Assembly: GCF_040196175.1 (NCBI RefSeq)
Contig: NZ_JBEFNF010000005.1
Span: forward strand, 170,163 to 234,162
Length of the DNA: 64,000 nucleotides
DNA from: Halospina sp040196175
GTDB taxonomy: Bacteria > Pseudomonadota > Gammaproteobacteria > Pseudomonadales > Oleiphilaceae
Direction of reading: 5' to 3'
The notes beneath the pieces are model-generated. The model saw nothing but the letters and a program-made list of their open reading frames with translations. It searched no databases and had not been told where the DNA came from. This document shows positions 27,137-34,530 of this stretch, one piece after another (positions within the stretch are counted from its first letter, which is position 1; every line of letters starts with the position of its first letter). Position numbers and translations under genes: made by a program.

Positions 27137-28102
27137 GCGCTGGACCGCCAGATCCACCAGATGATGGAGAGCCTGGCGATGAGGCGAGTCGGCCAGCACT
27201 TCAAGGCATCGCCGCGCCTGTGCCGCCTCCGCAGCGGCACACCGGCGGCAGTACTCAATGGCGCCGCTGTTGTGAACGGCTTCAAGCACAGGCGTGAGCT
27301 GATCGGACCCACCACTGCGGATGGCTTGACGCACCGTTGAGGCATCTGCGGAGTGACCGTTCGTCATGGCATGGATGAGCGGCAGAGTGGCCTTGCCCTC
27401 GGCCAGATCGTCGCCCACATTCTTGCCCATGGTCCCGGCGCTGCCTTCATAGTCCAGCACGTCATCCACGAGCTGGAACGCCATGCCCAGATGCTGGCCG
27501 TAATCGCGCAGAGCGGCTTCGGTGGCGCTATCGGCCTGCGTCAGTACGGCAGCGGAATGGGAGGCCGCCTGGAAAAGCATGGCTGTCTTGCTGTGTATGA
27601 CGTTGCGATAGTCCGCTTCGGAAAGATCCGGGTTACGGATATTGGTGAGCTGCAGCACCTCGCCCTCGGCGATCACACCGGTGGCCTCTGAAAGCAGATC
27701 CATCACGCGCATGTTTTCGAGACTGACCATCATCTGAAAGGCGCGGGCGTAGAGGAAATCCCCTACGAGCACGCTGGGCGCGTTGCCCCAGCGGGCATTG
27801 GCGGTCTCACGCCCACGGCGCAGCTCGGAGGTATCCACAACATCATCGTGCAGAAGGGTTGCGGTGTGCAGAAACTCGATCACCGCCGCCAGGGTCGCCT
27901 GGCGTTGGCCTGTATTCCCCAGTGCCCCGGCACTGAGGAGCACTAAAAGCGGACGCAGGCGCTTACCGCCGCTGTCCACGATGTAATGGCCAATGTGCTC
28001 GACCAGCGGCACGCGCGAGTTCAGCTGCTCGTGGATCTGCGCGTTAACGCGCTCGAAATCATCCCGGACAGGGGCGTAGATGGCATCCAGACTCATAGGC
28101 AT
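27128..28102 (-). CDS. ispB: Octaprenyl diphosphate synthase
   Basis: A 324-residue trans-prenyltransferase that makes the ubiquinone side chain. It carries GGKRLRPLLVLL, the first Asp-rich motif LLHDDVVDTSELRRG, GDFLYARAFQ, and the second motif FQLVDDVLDYEG with GKNVGDDLAEGKATLPLI. Start is ATG 28102 or the ATG at 28096. It diverges from rplU-rpmA-obg, the same neighbourhood as in E. coli and Pseudomonas. Confidence 0.95.
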   Translation of the reverse strand: MPMSLDAIYAPVRDDFERVNAQIHEQLNSRVPLVEHIGHYIVDSGGKRLRPLLVLLSAGALGNTGQRQATLAAVIEFLHTATLLHDDVVDTSELRRGRETANARWGNAPSVLVGDFLYARAFQMMVSLENMRVMDLLSEATGVIAEGEVLQLTNIRNPDLSEADYRNVIHSKTAMLFQAASHSAAVLTQADSATEAALRDYGQHLGMAFQLVDDVLDYEGSAGTMGKNVGDDLAEGKATLPLIHAMTNGHSADASTVRQAIRSGGSDQLTPVLEAVHNSGAIEYCRRCAAAEAAQARRCLEVLADSPHRQALHHLVDLAVQRSD

Positions 28103-28229
28103 TCAGCAGTTGTCGGGCAGCGCCCCAGCGGCGCCAGGACATGCAGGAGTCGTAGATTATGGGGCGTGTCAGGGGCTGTCAACTTGGAGTGATGCATCAA
28201 TGTAGTGAGTGGTCATTAACCGGCGCTTA

Positions 28230-28258
28230 TTGCTCCCGAGGCCGGATTTCTCTATAAT
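28230..28258 (+). promoter_or_regulatory. Promoter of the rplU-rpmA operon
   Basis: TTGCTC (28230-28235), 17 bases, then a perfect TATAAT (28253-28258). It lies about 110 bases upstream of rplU in the divergent gap with ispB. Confidence 0.6.
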
Positions 28259-28371
28259 CCGCAGCCCTGTAACTCATCCCAATACCTGCCGCTCCCTGCT
28301 ATAGGGTCGCCAGAGTGCTTCCCTTAGAACCAGGCTCAAGAGCAGGGATGGGTCATCGACGGAGAAGGCGC

Positions 28372-28683
28372 ATGTACGCAGTGATTGTCAGCGGTGGTAA
28401 GCAGCACCGCGTTCGCGAAGGCGAGAAGATCAAGCTCGAGAAAATCGAGACTGAAACCGGCGGCACGGTGGAGTTCGACCGTGTACTGCTGGCGGGAGAA
28501 GGGGACGAAGTGAAAATCGGTACCCCGGACCTAGATGGCGCAAAAGTGACTGGCGAGGTAGTCAGCCACGGTCGTCACGACAAGATCCAGATCATCAAGT
28601 TCCGCCGCCGCAAGCACTCCATGAAGCAGATGGGGCACCGGCAGTGGTATACTGAAGTCAAGATTACCGGTATCAAGGCTTAA
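28372..28683 (+). CDS. rplU: 50S ribosomal protein L21
   Basis: A 103-residue ribosomal protein that binds 23S rRNA. ATG 28372 follows GGAGAAGG; a longer frame upstream lacks family residues. MYAVIVSGGKQHRVREGEKI, KIGTPDLDGAKVTGEVV and IIKFRRRKHSMKQMGHRQ are conserved. Paired with rpmA nine bases downstream, as nearly everywhere. Confidence 0.98.
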   Translation: MYAVIVSGGKQHRVREGEKIKLEKIETETGGTVEFDRVLLAGEGDEVKIGTPDLDGAKVTGEVVSHGRHDKIQIIKFRRRKHSMKQMGHRQWYTEVKITGIKA

Positions 28684-28692
28684 GGGGGCAGC

Positions 28693-28953
28693 ATGGCTCA
28701 CAAAAAGGCAGCAGGTAGTACCAAGAACGGACGCGATTCCGAGTCGAAACGCCTCGGTGTGAAGGCGTTTGGTGGCCAGGCAGTGCAGCCCGGCAGCATC
28801 ATTGTCCGCCAGCGTGGTTCCAGCTTCCGCGCCGGTCAGGGCGTGGGCGTTGGCAAGGATTTCACTCTGTTCGCTCTGGACGAGGGTGTGGTGCGGTTCG
28901 ATGTGAAAGGGCCGCGCAACCGCAAGTACGTGAGCATCGAATCCGCGGGCTGA
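28693..28953 (+). CDS. rpmA: 50S ribosomal protein L27
   Basis: An 86-residue ribosomal protein whose N-terminus reaches the peptidyl-transferase centre. MAHKKAAGSTKNGRDSESKR, GVKAFGGQAVQPGSIIVRQR and GVGKDFTLFALDEGVV are diagnostic. A terminator hairpin follows before obg. Confidence 0.98.
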   Translation: MAHKKAAGSTKNGRDSESKRLGVKAFGGQAVQPGSIIVRQRGSSFRAGQGVGVGKDFTLFALDEGVVRFDVKGPRNRKYVSIESAG

Positions 28954-28975
28954 ACCGCGATTTCTGAGGCTCTGC

Positions 28976-29008
28976 AACCCCGTGCCGCAATGCGGTACGG
29001 GGTTTTTT
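28976..29008 (+). terminator. Rho-independent terminator between rpmA and obg
   Basis: CCCCGTGCCGC (28978-28988) pairs with GCGGTACGGGG (28992-29002) with one G-U pair and an AAT loop, followed by six T. It should end or attenuate rplU-rpmA transcription ahead of obg, which starts only 16 bases later. Confidence 0.85.
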
Positions 29009-29023
29009 GATTCGAGGCATCCC

Positions 29024-30196
29024 ATGCAGTTCGTTGACGAAGTCACCATAGTGGTTCAGGCCGGCAAGGGCGGTAATGGCTGCCTGAGTTTCCGGCGTGA
29101 GAAATATGTGCCCAAGGGCGGGCCCGATGGTGGCGACGGAGGCGATGGCGGTTCCATCATCCTGCGGGCGGATAGCGATCTCAATACCCTTGCGGATTAC
29201 CGCTATCAGCGCAAGTTCCGCGCTGGTACGGGCGAGGATGGCCGTGGCAGCAACTGTTCGGGCGGCAAGGGTGAGAATCGGGTGCTGGATGTGCCGCTCG
29301 GCACGACCGTAGTCGACTGTGATACCGATGAAATCCTGGGCGATCTGACTGAGGCAGGGCAGACCCTGCGGGTAGCCCAGGGCGGTTTTCACGGGCTGGG
29401 CAACACCCGTTACAAGTCGAGCGTGAACCGTGCGCCGCGTCAGACCACCTCCGGCTCCGCGGGTGAAGCCCGCGAAATCCGTCTGGAAATGAAAGTGCTC
29501 GCGGATGTGGGGCTGGTGGGGCTGCCCAACGCCGGCAAGTCCACCCTGATCCGCGCCATGTCCGCCGCCAAGCCCCGGGTTGCGGACTACCCCTTCACTA
29601 CGCTAGTGCCGAATCTGGGCGTGGTCTCAGTGGCCGCGCACCAGAGTTTTGTGGTGGCGGATATTCCCGGGCTGATCGCAGGCGCCTCCGAGGGCGCGGG
29701 ACTGGGTATCCGCTTCCTGAGGCACTTGGTGCGCACCCGGCTGCTGCTGCACGTTGTGGATCCCATGCCCTGGGATGATGAGGACCCTGTCGAGTCGGTC
29801 CACACCATCACCCGTGAGCTGGAGCGTTTCAGTCCGGCGCTGGCCGAGCGCGAGCGCTGGCTGGTGATCAACAAGGCCGACTCGCTTCCGGATGCCGAGG
29901 ACGAAGTGGCGCGCCTGCGTGAATCCCTGGGCTGGGAAGGCCCGATTTTCCTGATCTCAGCGCTCAGCGGCGATGGCATTCAGGCGCTTGCCCAGGCGAT
30001 CATGCGTTGGCTTGAGCAGCAGACTGAGCGTGAACGGGAGGATCCGGTGTTCGCCCGGGCTGAGGCCGAGCTTCGCCAGCAGGTCGACGCGCAGGCCCGG
30101 GAGCAGATCCAGTCGCTGCGGGGACCTCAGCAGGATGAAGACGAGGATGATGACGAAGACGATGATCACGATGTTGAGGTGGTCTACGCACGCTGA
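29024..30196 (+). CDS. obgE: GTPase Obg/CgtA
   Basis: A 390-residue ribosome-associated GTPase for 50S assembly and stress control. The start at ATG 29024 lies just beyond the terminator. The N-terminal glycine-rich Obg fold (about 1-158) shows GKGGNGCLSFRREKYVPKGG and GGDGGDGGS. The G domain has GLPNAGKSTLI (G1), TTLVPNLGVV (G2), DIPG (G3) and NKAD (G4). The C-terminus is a long acidic tail ending DEDDDHDVEVVYAR, common in gammaproteobacterial Obg. proB follows 11 bases on. Confidence 0.96.
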   Translation: MQFVDEVTIVVQAGKGGNGCLSFRREKYVPKGGPDGGDGGDGGSIILRADSDLNTLADYRYQRKFRAGTGEDGRGSNCSGGKGENRVLDVPLGTTVVDCDTDEILGDLTEAGQTLRVAQGGFHGLGNTRYKSSVNRAPRQTTSGSAGEAREIRLEMKVLADVGLVGLPNAGKSTLIRAMSAAKPRVADYPFTTLVPNLGVVSVAAHQSFVVADIPGLIAGASEGAGLGIRFLRHLVRTRLLLHVVDPMPWDDEDPVESVHTITRELERFSPALAERERWLVINKADSLPDAEDEVARLRESLGWEGPIFLISALSGDGIQALAQAIMRWLEQQTEREREDPVFARAEAELRQQVDAQAREQIQSLRGPQQDEDEDDDEDDDHDVEVVYAR

Positions 30197-30207
30197 GGCG
30201 GCGCGCC

Positions 30208-31335
30208 ATGACTGAGCGCCAGCGCATTGCCGGGGCGCGCCGGCTGGTGGTTAAGATCGGCAGCGCCCTGCTGACCGACGACGGCCGCGGCCTGTCCCGA
30301 GAAACCTTCACGCAGTGGGTCGATCAGCTCATGGCATGGCGGCGCGCGGGCGTCGAGGTGGTGCTGGTGTCTTCCGGCTCGGTTGCCGAGGGCATGAGTC
30401 GGCTCGGATGGGCTCAGCGCCCGGAACATGTGCATGAGCTCCAGGCAGCCGCAGCCGTGGGCCAGATGGGGCTCGTGCAGGCCTGGGAGGCGCAGTTTCA
30501 GCGCCACGGTACCCACACCGCTCAGATCCTTCTGACCCATGATGATCTCTCCGACCGCAAGCGTTACCTGAATGCGCGCAGTACGCTCAGGACGCTTCTG
30601 CCCATGGGCGTTATCCCTATCGTCAACGAGAATGACACGGTGGTCACAGACGAAATCCGTTTCGGTGATAACGACACACTCGGGGCTCTCGTCGCCAACC
30701 TTGTAGAGGCCGATGGCCTGATCGTTCTGACCGACCAGCCAGGCCTCTATGACAGTGACCCTCGCAGCAACCCTGATGCTGCCTTGATTCCTGAGGCGCG
30801 GGCCAGCGATGAGCGTCTCGATGCCATGGTGGCGGGCGGCAGTCGTGGCTCGCTGGGAAGCGGTGGTATGGCGACCAAGGTGCGCGCGGCACGGCTGGCG
30901 GCTCGTTCCGGTGCCTTCACGCTGATTGTTGGTGGCCGCATCGAGCGCGTTCTTGAACGGGTTCGCTCTGACGAGGTGTTGGGTACCCTGTTGGTTCCGG
31001 ATCAGGAGCGTCTGGATGCGCGTAAACAGTGGATCGCCGGGCATCTTCGCACTCGTGGACGGCTGGTGCTGGATGATGGCGCGGTACGGGTGTTGCGTGA
31101 GGGGGGGCGGAGCTTGCTGCCTGTTGGGGTGCGCCTTGTCGAAGGCGGCTTCCGTCGGGGAGAGATGGTTTCCTGTGTGGATGCACAGGGGCAGGAAGTG
31201 GCGCGCGGGTTAGTCAGCTACGATGCGGCTGAGGCCCAGCAGCTTGCCGGCTGCCCCAGTGAGCGGATTGCCGAGCGGTTGGGGTATGTGCAGGAGGAAG
31301 AGCTGGTGCATCGGGACAACATGGTCCTGGTCTAG
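30208..31335 (+). CDS. proB: Glutamate 5-kinase
   Basis: A 375-residue enzyme for the first step of proline synthesis. An amino-acid-kinase domain (about 1-255) has RRLVVKIGSALLTDDGRGLS, VVLVSSGSVAEGMSRLG and IPIVNENDTV; a C-terminal PUA domain (about 275-365) has GRLVLDDGAVRVLREGG and VSYDAAEAQQLAG. proB after obg matches the Pseudomonas order. Proline is also a compatible solute, but nothing here shows that use. Confidence 0.96.
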   Translation: MTERQRIAGARRLVVKIGSALLTDDGRGLSRETFTQWVDQLMAWRRAGVEVVLVSSGSVAEGMSRLGWAQRPEHVHELQAAAAVGQMGLVQAWEAQFQRHGTHTAQILLTHDDLSDRKRYLNARSTLRTLLPMGVIPIVNENDTVVTDEIRFGDNDTLGALVANLVEADGLIVLTDQPGLYDSDPRSNPDAALIPEARASDERLDAMVAGGSRGSLGSGGMATKVRAARLAARSGAFTLIVGGRIERVLERVRSDEVLGTLLVPDQERLDARKQWIAGHLRTRGRLVLDDGAVRVLREGGRSLLPVGVRLVEGGFRRGEMVSCVDAQGQEVARGLVSYDAAEAQQLAGCPSERIAERLGYVQEEELVHRDNMVLV

Positions 31336-31366
31336 CTCCAGCTCCGCCGCTGAATCCTGAAACGAA

Positions 31367-31390
31367 CAGACCCCGCCGAAGCGGGGTCTG
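31367..31390. terminator. Shared terminator hairpin between convergent proB and rpsT
   Basis: CAGACCCCG (31367-31375) and CGGGGTCTG (31382-31390) form a nine-pair stem with a six-base loop. On the minus strand it is followed by TTCGTTT, on the plus strand by no clear T-run, so it should serve rpsT best. Confidence 0.65.
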
Positions 31391-31413
31391 CTGTGAACGG
31401 CAACCCGTTGCGT

Positions 31414-31683
31414 TCAGCCGGACTGAAGCGCCTTGATGCGTGCGTTGAGGCGGCTCTTGTGACGAGCCACTTTGTTCTTGGCGAACACGCCCTTGTTCAC
31501 GCTGTTGTCGAGCACGGGCTCCATCTCGCGGAACGCTTCACGTGCGCCTTCGGCATTGCCGTTGCGCAGCTGGGTCTCAACTTTCTTGATGTAGGTGCGC
31601 GCGCGCGAGCGCTGGCCAGCGTTGTGTTTGCGCTGCAGCTCGTTGAGGCGGGCACGCTTTCTTGCTTGCGGAGAGTTAGCCAC
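31414..31683 (-). CDS. rpsT: 30S ribosomal protein S20
   Basis: An 89-residue basic, helical protein that binds 16S rRNA. The start is GTG at 31683, giving (M)ANSPQARKRARLNELQRKHN, with GAGGAGT upstream. A non-AUG start matters here because E. coli rpsT uses UUG and is autoregulated through weak initiation. ARTYIKKVETQL and NKGVFAKNKVARHKSRLNARIKAL are conserved. It diverges from murJ. Confidence 0.96.
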   Translation of the reverse strand: MANSPQARKRARLNELQRKHNAGQRSRARTYIKKVETQLRNGNAEGAREAFREMEPVLDNSVNKGVFAKNKVARHKSRLNARIKALQSG

Positions 31684-31837
31684 CGTTTGACTCCTCGAAT
31701 TCGGGTTACCAATGGGTCTGAAATGACGCGGAATCATGCCGCGCAGATGCGCTGTTGTCAAGGATTGAGCGGTGGTGCGGTCGTCAGGTGCCGGTCAGGG
31801 TGGTAGTATCCCGCGTTTTCACCCGGGATCATCAGGC

Positions 31838-33439
31838 ATGTCTCAGGAGCCGCAGAGCGAGCCAGTACCGGAGGAACCGGAGGAAGAGGAGGCCTCATCG
31901 GGCCATGTCCGTGGTCTTCTGCGCTCCTCCGGCATTTTTGCGGTCTTCACCATGCTCTCCCGGGTTCTGGGGCTGGCCCGTGACATTGTGATTGCCCGCT
32001 ACTTTGGCGCCGGTCCGGACGCCGATGCCTTTTTTGTTGCCTTCAAGATCCCCAACTTCCTGCGCCGCCTGTTCGGGGAGGGCGCCTTCAATCAGGCGTT
32101 CGTGCCGGTCCTGTCGGAATACCGCGAAAAATACGACACCCGCTCCGTGCATTCACTGGTCAATACCGTGGCCGGGTCGCTCGGGTTCGTGCTGTTGGTT
32201 GTTTCCGTGCTGGCAGTGCTGGGATCCCCCTGGATTACTGCCGCCTTTGCTCCGGGGTTCATCGGCGACGAAGCCCGCTACCCGCTGGCGGTGGCGATGC
32301 TGCGCATCACGTTTCCCTACCTGATGCTGATCTCGCTCACCGCTTTCTGCAGCAGTGTTCTGAACAGTTACGACATTTTCGGGGTTCAGGCGTTCACGCC
32401 CGTGATCCTGAACCTGAGCATGATTGCCAGCGCCATCTGGCTGACGCCTTACATGCAGGAACCAATACTGGCACTGGCCTGGGGTGTTGTGATTGCTGGT
32501 GTGCTGCAATTGCTGTTTCAGCTGCCGTTCCTGGCCCGGCTCAACCTGCTGCCGAGGCCGCGTATCGACTACCGGCACGAGGGCGTGGTCCAGATCATGA
32601 AACTGATGGCGCCGGCGCTTTTCGGTGTCTCGGTGAGCCAGATCAACCTGCTGCTGGATACCATACTGGCTTCAATGCTCGAGACCGGAAGTGTGTCCTG
32701 GCTGTATTATTCCGACCGGCTCTCGGAGCTGCCTCTGGGCATCTTCGGTGTGGCCATCGGCACCGTGATCCTGCCGAATCTGTCGCGCAAGCACGCGGAT
32801 GAGTCCATGGCATCGTTCTCGCGCACCCTGGACTGGGCGCTGCGCAGTGTATTGCTTCTGGGGATTCCGGCAGGGCTGGCGCTGTGCCTGCTGGCGGAAC
32901 CGTTGATTGCGACCCTGTTCCATTATGGCGAGACCACAACGCGGGACGTTTTCATGTCCGCCCAGAGCCTGCGGGCTTACGCGCTGGCGCTGGTTGCCTT
33001 CATGCTGGTGAAAGTGCTGGCTCCGGGCTTTTTCTCCCGTCAGGATATGCGCACGCCGGTGCGGATTGCGGTGATAGCGATGACGTCCAATATGGTGTTC
33101 AACCTGATCCTGGTCTGGCCGCTGGCGCATGCCGGGCTGGCATTGGCGACGGCGCTGTCCGCCTGGATGAACGCCAGTTTGCTGTTGCGTGGGCTGCATC
33201 GGGAAGGTGTCTTCCGCCCGCAGCCCGGCTGGGGCCGTTTCGCGTTGCAGCTTTTGGCGGCTAATGCGCTGATGGGGGTGCTGCTTTTGCTGGTCTCTCC
33301 TGGTGCTGCTGAGTGGCTGGATTTCAGCCTGTTCATGCGAATGGGTTACACAGCGGCGCTGGTTGTGGGCGGGGCCCTGGTGTACTTCGCTGTGCTGCTT
33401 CTTTCAGGGGTTCGTGTGCGTCATTTCCGTATGCATTGA
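31838..33439 (+). CDS. murJ: Lipid II flippase MurJ
   Basis: A 533-residue polytopic membrane protein of the MOP superfamily that moves lipid II across the inner membrane. ATG 31838 gives a cytoplasmic acidic extension (EPQSEPVPEEPEEEEASSGH), then the usual RSSGIFAVFTMLSRVLGLARDIVIA and FGAGPDADAFFVAFKIPNFLRRLFGEGAF, with about 14 hydrophobic helices. The acidic N-terminal extension is longer than in E. coli. It lies between rpsT and ribF as in Pseudomonas. Confidence 0.96.
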   Translation: MSQEPQSEPVPEEPEEEEASSGHVRGLLRSSGIFAVFTMLSRVLGLARDIVIARYFGAGPDADAFFVAFKIPNFLRRLFGEGAFNQAFVPVLSEYREKYDTRSVHSLVNTVAGSLGFVLLVVSVLAVLGSPWITAAFAPGFIGDEARYPLAVAMLRITFPYLMLISLTAFCSSVLNSYDIFGVQAFTPVILNLSMIASAIWLTPYMQEPILALAWGVVIAGVLQLLFQLPFLARLNLLPRPRIDYRHEGVVQIMKLMAPALFGVSVSQINLLLDTILASMLETGSVSWLYYSDRLSELPLGIFGVAIGTVILPNLSRKHADESMASFSRTLDWALRSVLLLGIPAGLALCLLAEPLIATLFHYGETTTRDVFMSAQSLRAYALALVAFMLVKVLAPGFFSRQDMRTPVRIAVIAMTSNMVFNLILVWPLAHAGLALATALSAWMNASLLLRGLHREGVFRPQPGWGRFALQLLAANALMGVLLLLVSPGAAEWLDFSLFMRMGYTAALVVGGALVYFAVLLLSGVRVRHFRMH

Positions 33440-33459
33440 CGCCTTTGTGGTCGAGGGCA

Positions 33460-33489
33460 TTGGGCCTTGTCCCGCCATTGCGGTATAAT
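33460..33489 (+). promoter_or_regulatory. Promoter upstream of ribF
   Basis: A perfect TATAAT (33484-33489) lies 18 bases after TTGGGC (33460-33465), about 34 bases before the ribF start. It would drive ribF-ileS-lspA-fkpB-ispH. Confidence 0.5.
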
Positions 33490-33522
33490 CCGCGTCCCCC
33501 GAGACTCACGAAGGAGCCCCGC

Positions 33523-34503
33523 ATGCGCCTGATCCGAGGGCTGCACAATCTCAAGCGCTGGGCGGAACGCAGTGACAACCCCCTCGCTAACGGGTGTGTC
33601 GCCACCATAGGCAACTTTGACGGCATCCATCGCGGTCATCAGGTCATTATCGACCAGGTGCGGGATCGCGCCCATCAGCTGGGCGTTCCTTCGGTGGTGA
33701 TGGTGTTTGAGCCCCAGCCAAGGGAATTCTTTGGCGGAGCGGACGCGCCGCCGAGGCTGATGCGCTTCCGCGAGAAGGTGGAGGTGTTGCTCGCCCATGA
33801 TGTGGATATCGTCGTCTGCCTGCAGTTCGGTTCCCGGTTGCGTAACCTGTCCGCCATGGATTTCATCGAGCAGGTGCTGATGGAAGGATTGAACGTCCAG
33901 CACCTGGTGGTCGGAGATGACTTCCGCTTCGGCTGTGATCGCAAGGGCGACTTCCGGCTCCTGCAGCAGGTTGGGGCGGAGCGTGGCTTCGAGGTGGAAC
34001 ACACCAAGACCATTCAGGTTGGCGGCGAGCGCATCAGCTCCACCCGCCTGCGCCAGGCACTGGGAGAAAACCGGCTGGCGGACGCCGGGGAGCTGCTGGG
34101 TCGCCCCTATGCCATTACCGGGCGCGTCGTTTATGGCAAGGCGCTGGGCCGGGAGCTGGGCGTACCGACCGCCAATATCCTGCTTGGGGGGCGTAAGCCG
34201 CCGCTGCGCGGCGTTTATGTGGTGATGGTGGAAATGCCCGGCGGCCACGTTGAGCGCGGTCTGGCCAATATTGGGATGCGGCCAACTGTTAACGGGCAGT
34301 ACCCGTCAGTGGAGGTCCATCTGCTGGATTTCTCCGCCAACCTTTATGGGCGGCGGCTGGGTGTGACGTTCCTTTACCATCTGCGGGATGAGGTCAAATT
34401 TGACTCCGTGGAAGAGCTTGAATACCGCATTCACGAGGACATCAACCAGGGCCGTGACTGGCTGGCGAACAACCGCCCGGTACCGACCAATGTGGAACGC
34501 TGA
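33523..34503 (+). CDS. ribF: Bifunctional riboflavin kinase / FAD synthetase
   Basis: A 326-residue enzyme that turns riboflavin into FMN and FAD. ATG 33523 follows AAGGAG. The nucleotidyltransferase domain (about 15-185) has CVATIGNFDGIHRGHQVII and VVGDDFRFGCDRKGD; the kinase domain (about 185-310) has GRVVYGKALGRELGVPTANI and VYVVMVEM, NIGMRPTV. It is followed by ileS after 27 bases, as in E. coli. Confidence 0.96.
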   Translation: MRLIRGLHNLKRWAERSDNPLANGCVATIGNFDGIHRGHQVIIDQVRDRAHQLGVPSVVMVFEPQPREFFGGADAPPRLMRFREKVEVLLAHDVDIVVCLQFGSRLRNLSAMDFIEQVLMEGLNVQHLVVGDDFRFGCDRKGDFRLLQQVGAERGFEVEHTKTIQVGGERISSTRLRQALGENRLADAGELLGRPYAITGRVVYGKALGRELGVPTANILLGGRKPPLRGVYVVMVEMPGGHVERGLANIGMRPTVNGQYPSVEVHLLDFSANLYGRRLGVTFLYHLRDEVKFDSVEELEYRIHEDINQGRDWLANNRPVPTNVER

Positions 34504-34530
34504 CCGAAACGACAGACTCCGGGAACCTTC

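Noticed and set aside
31755..31810. Promoter for murJ from TTGTCA and TAGTAT elements
   Set aside because: The elements are present but the spacing between them is far outside the 15-19 base range.
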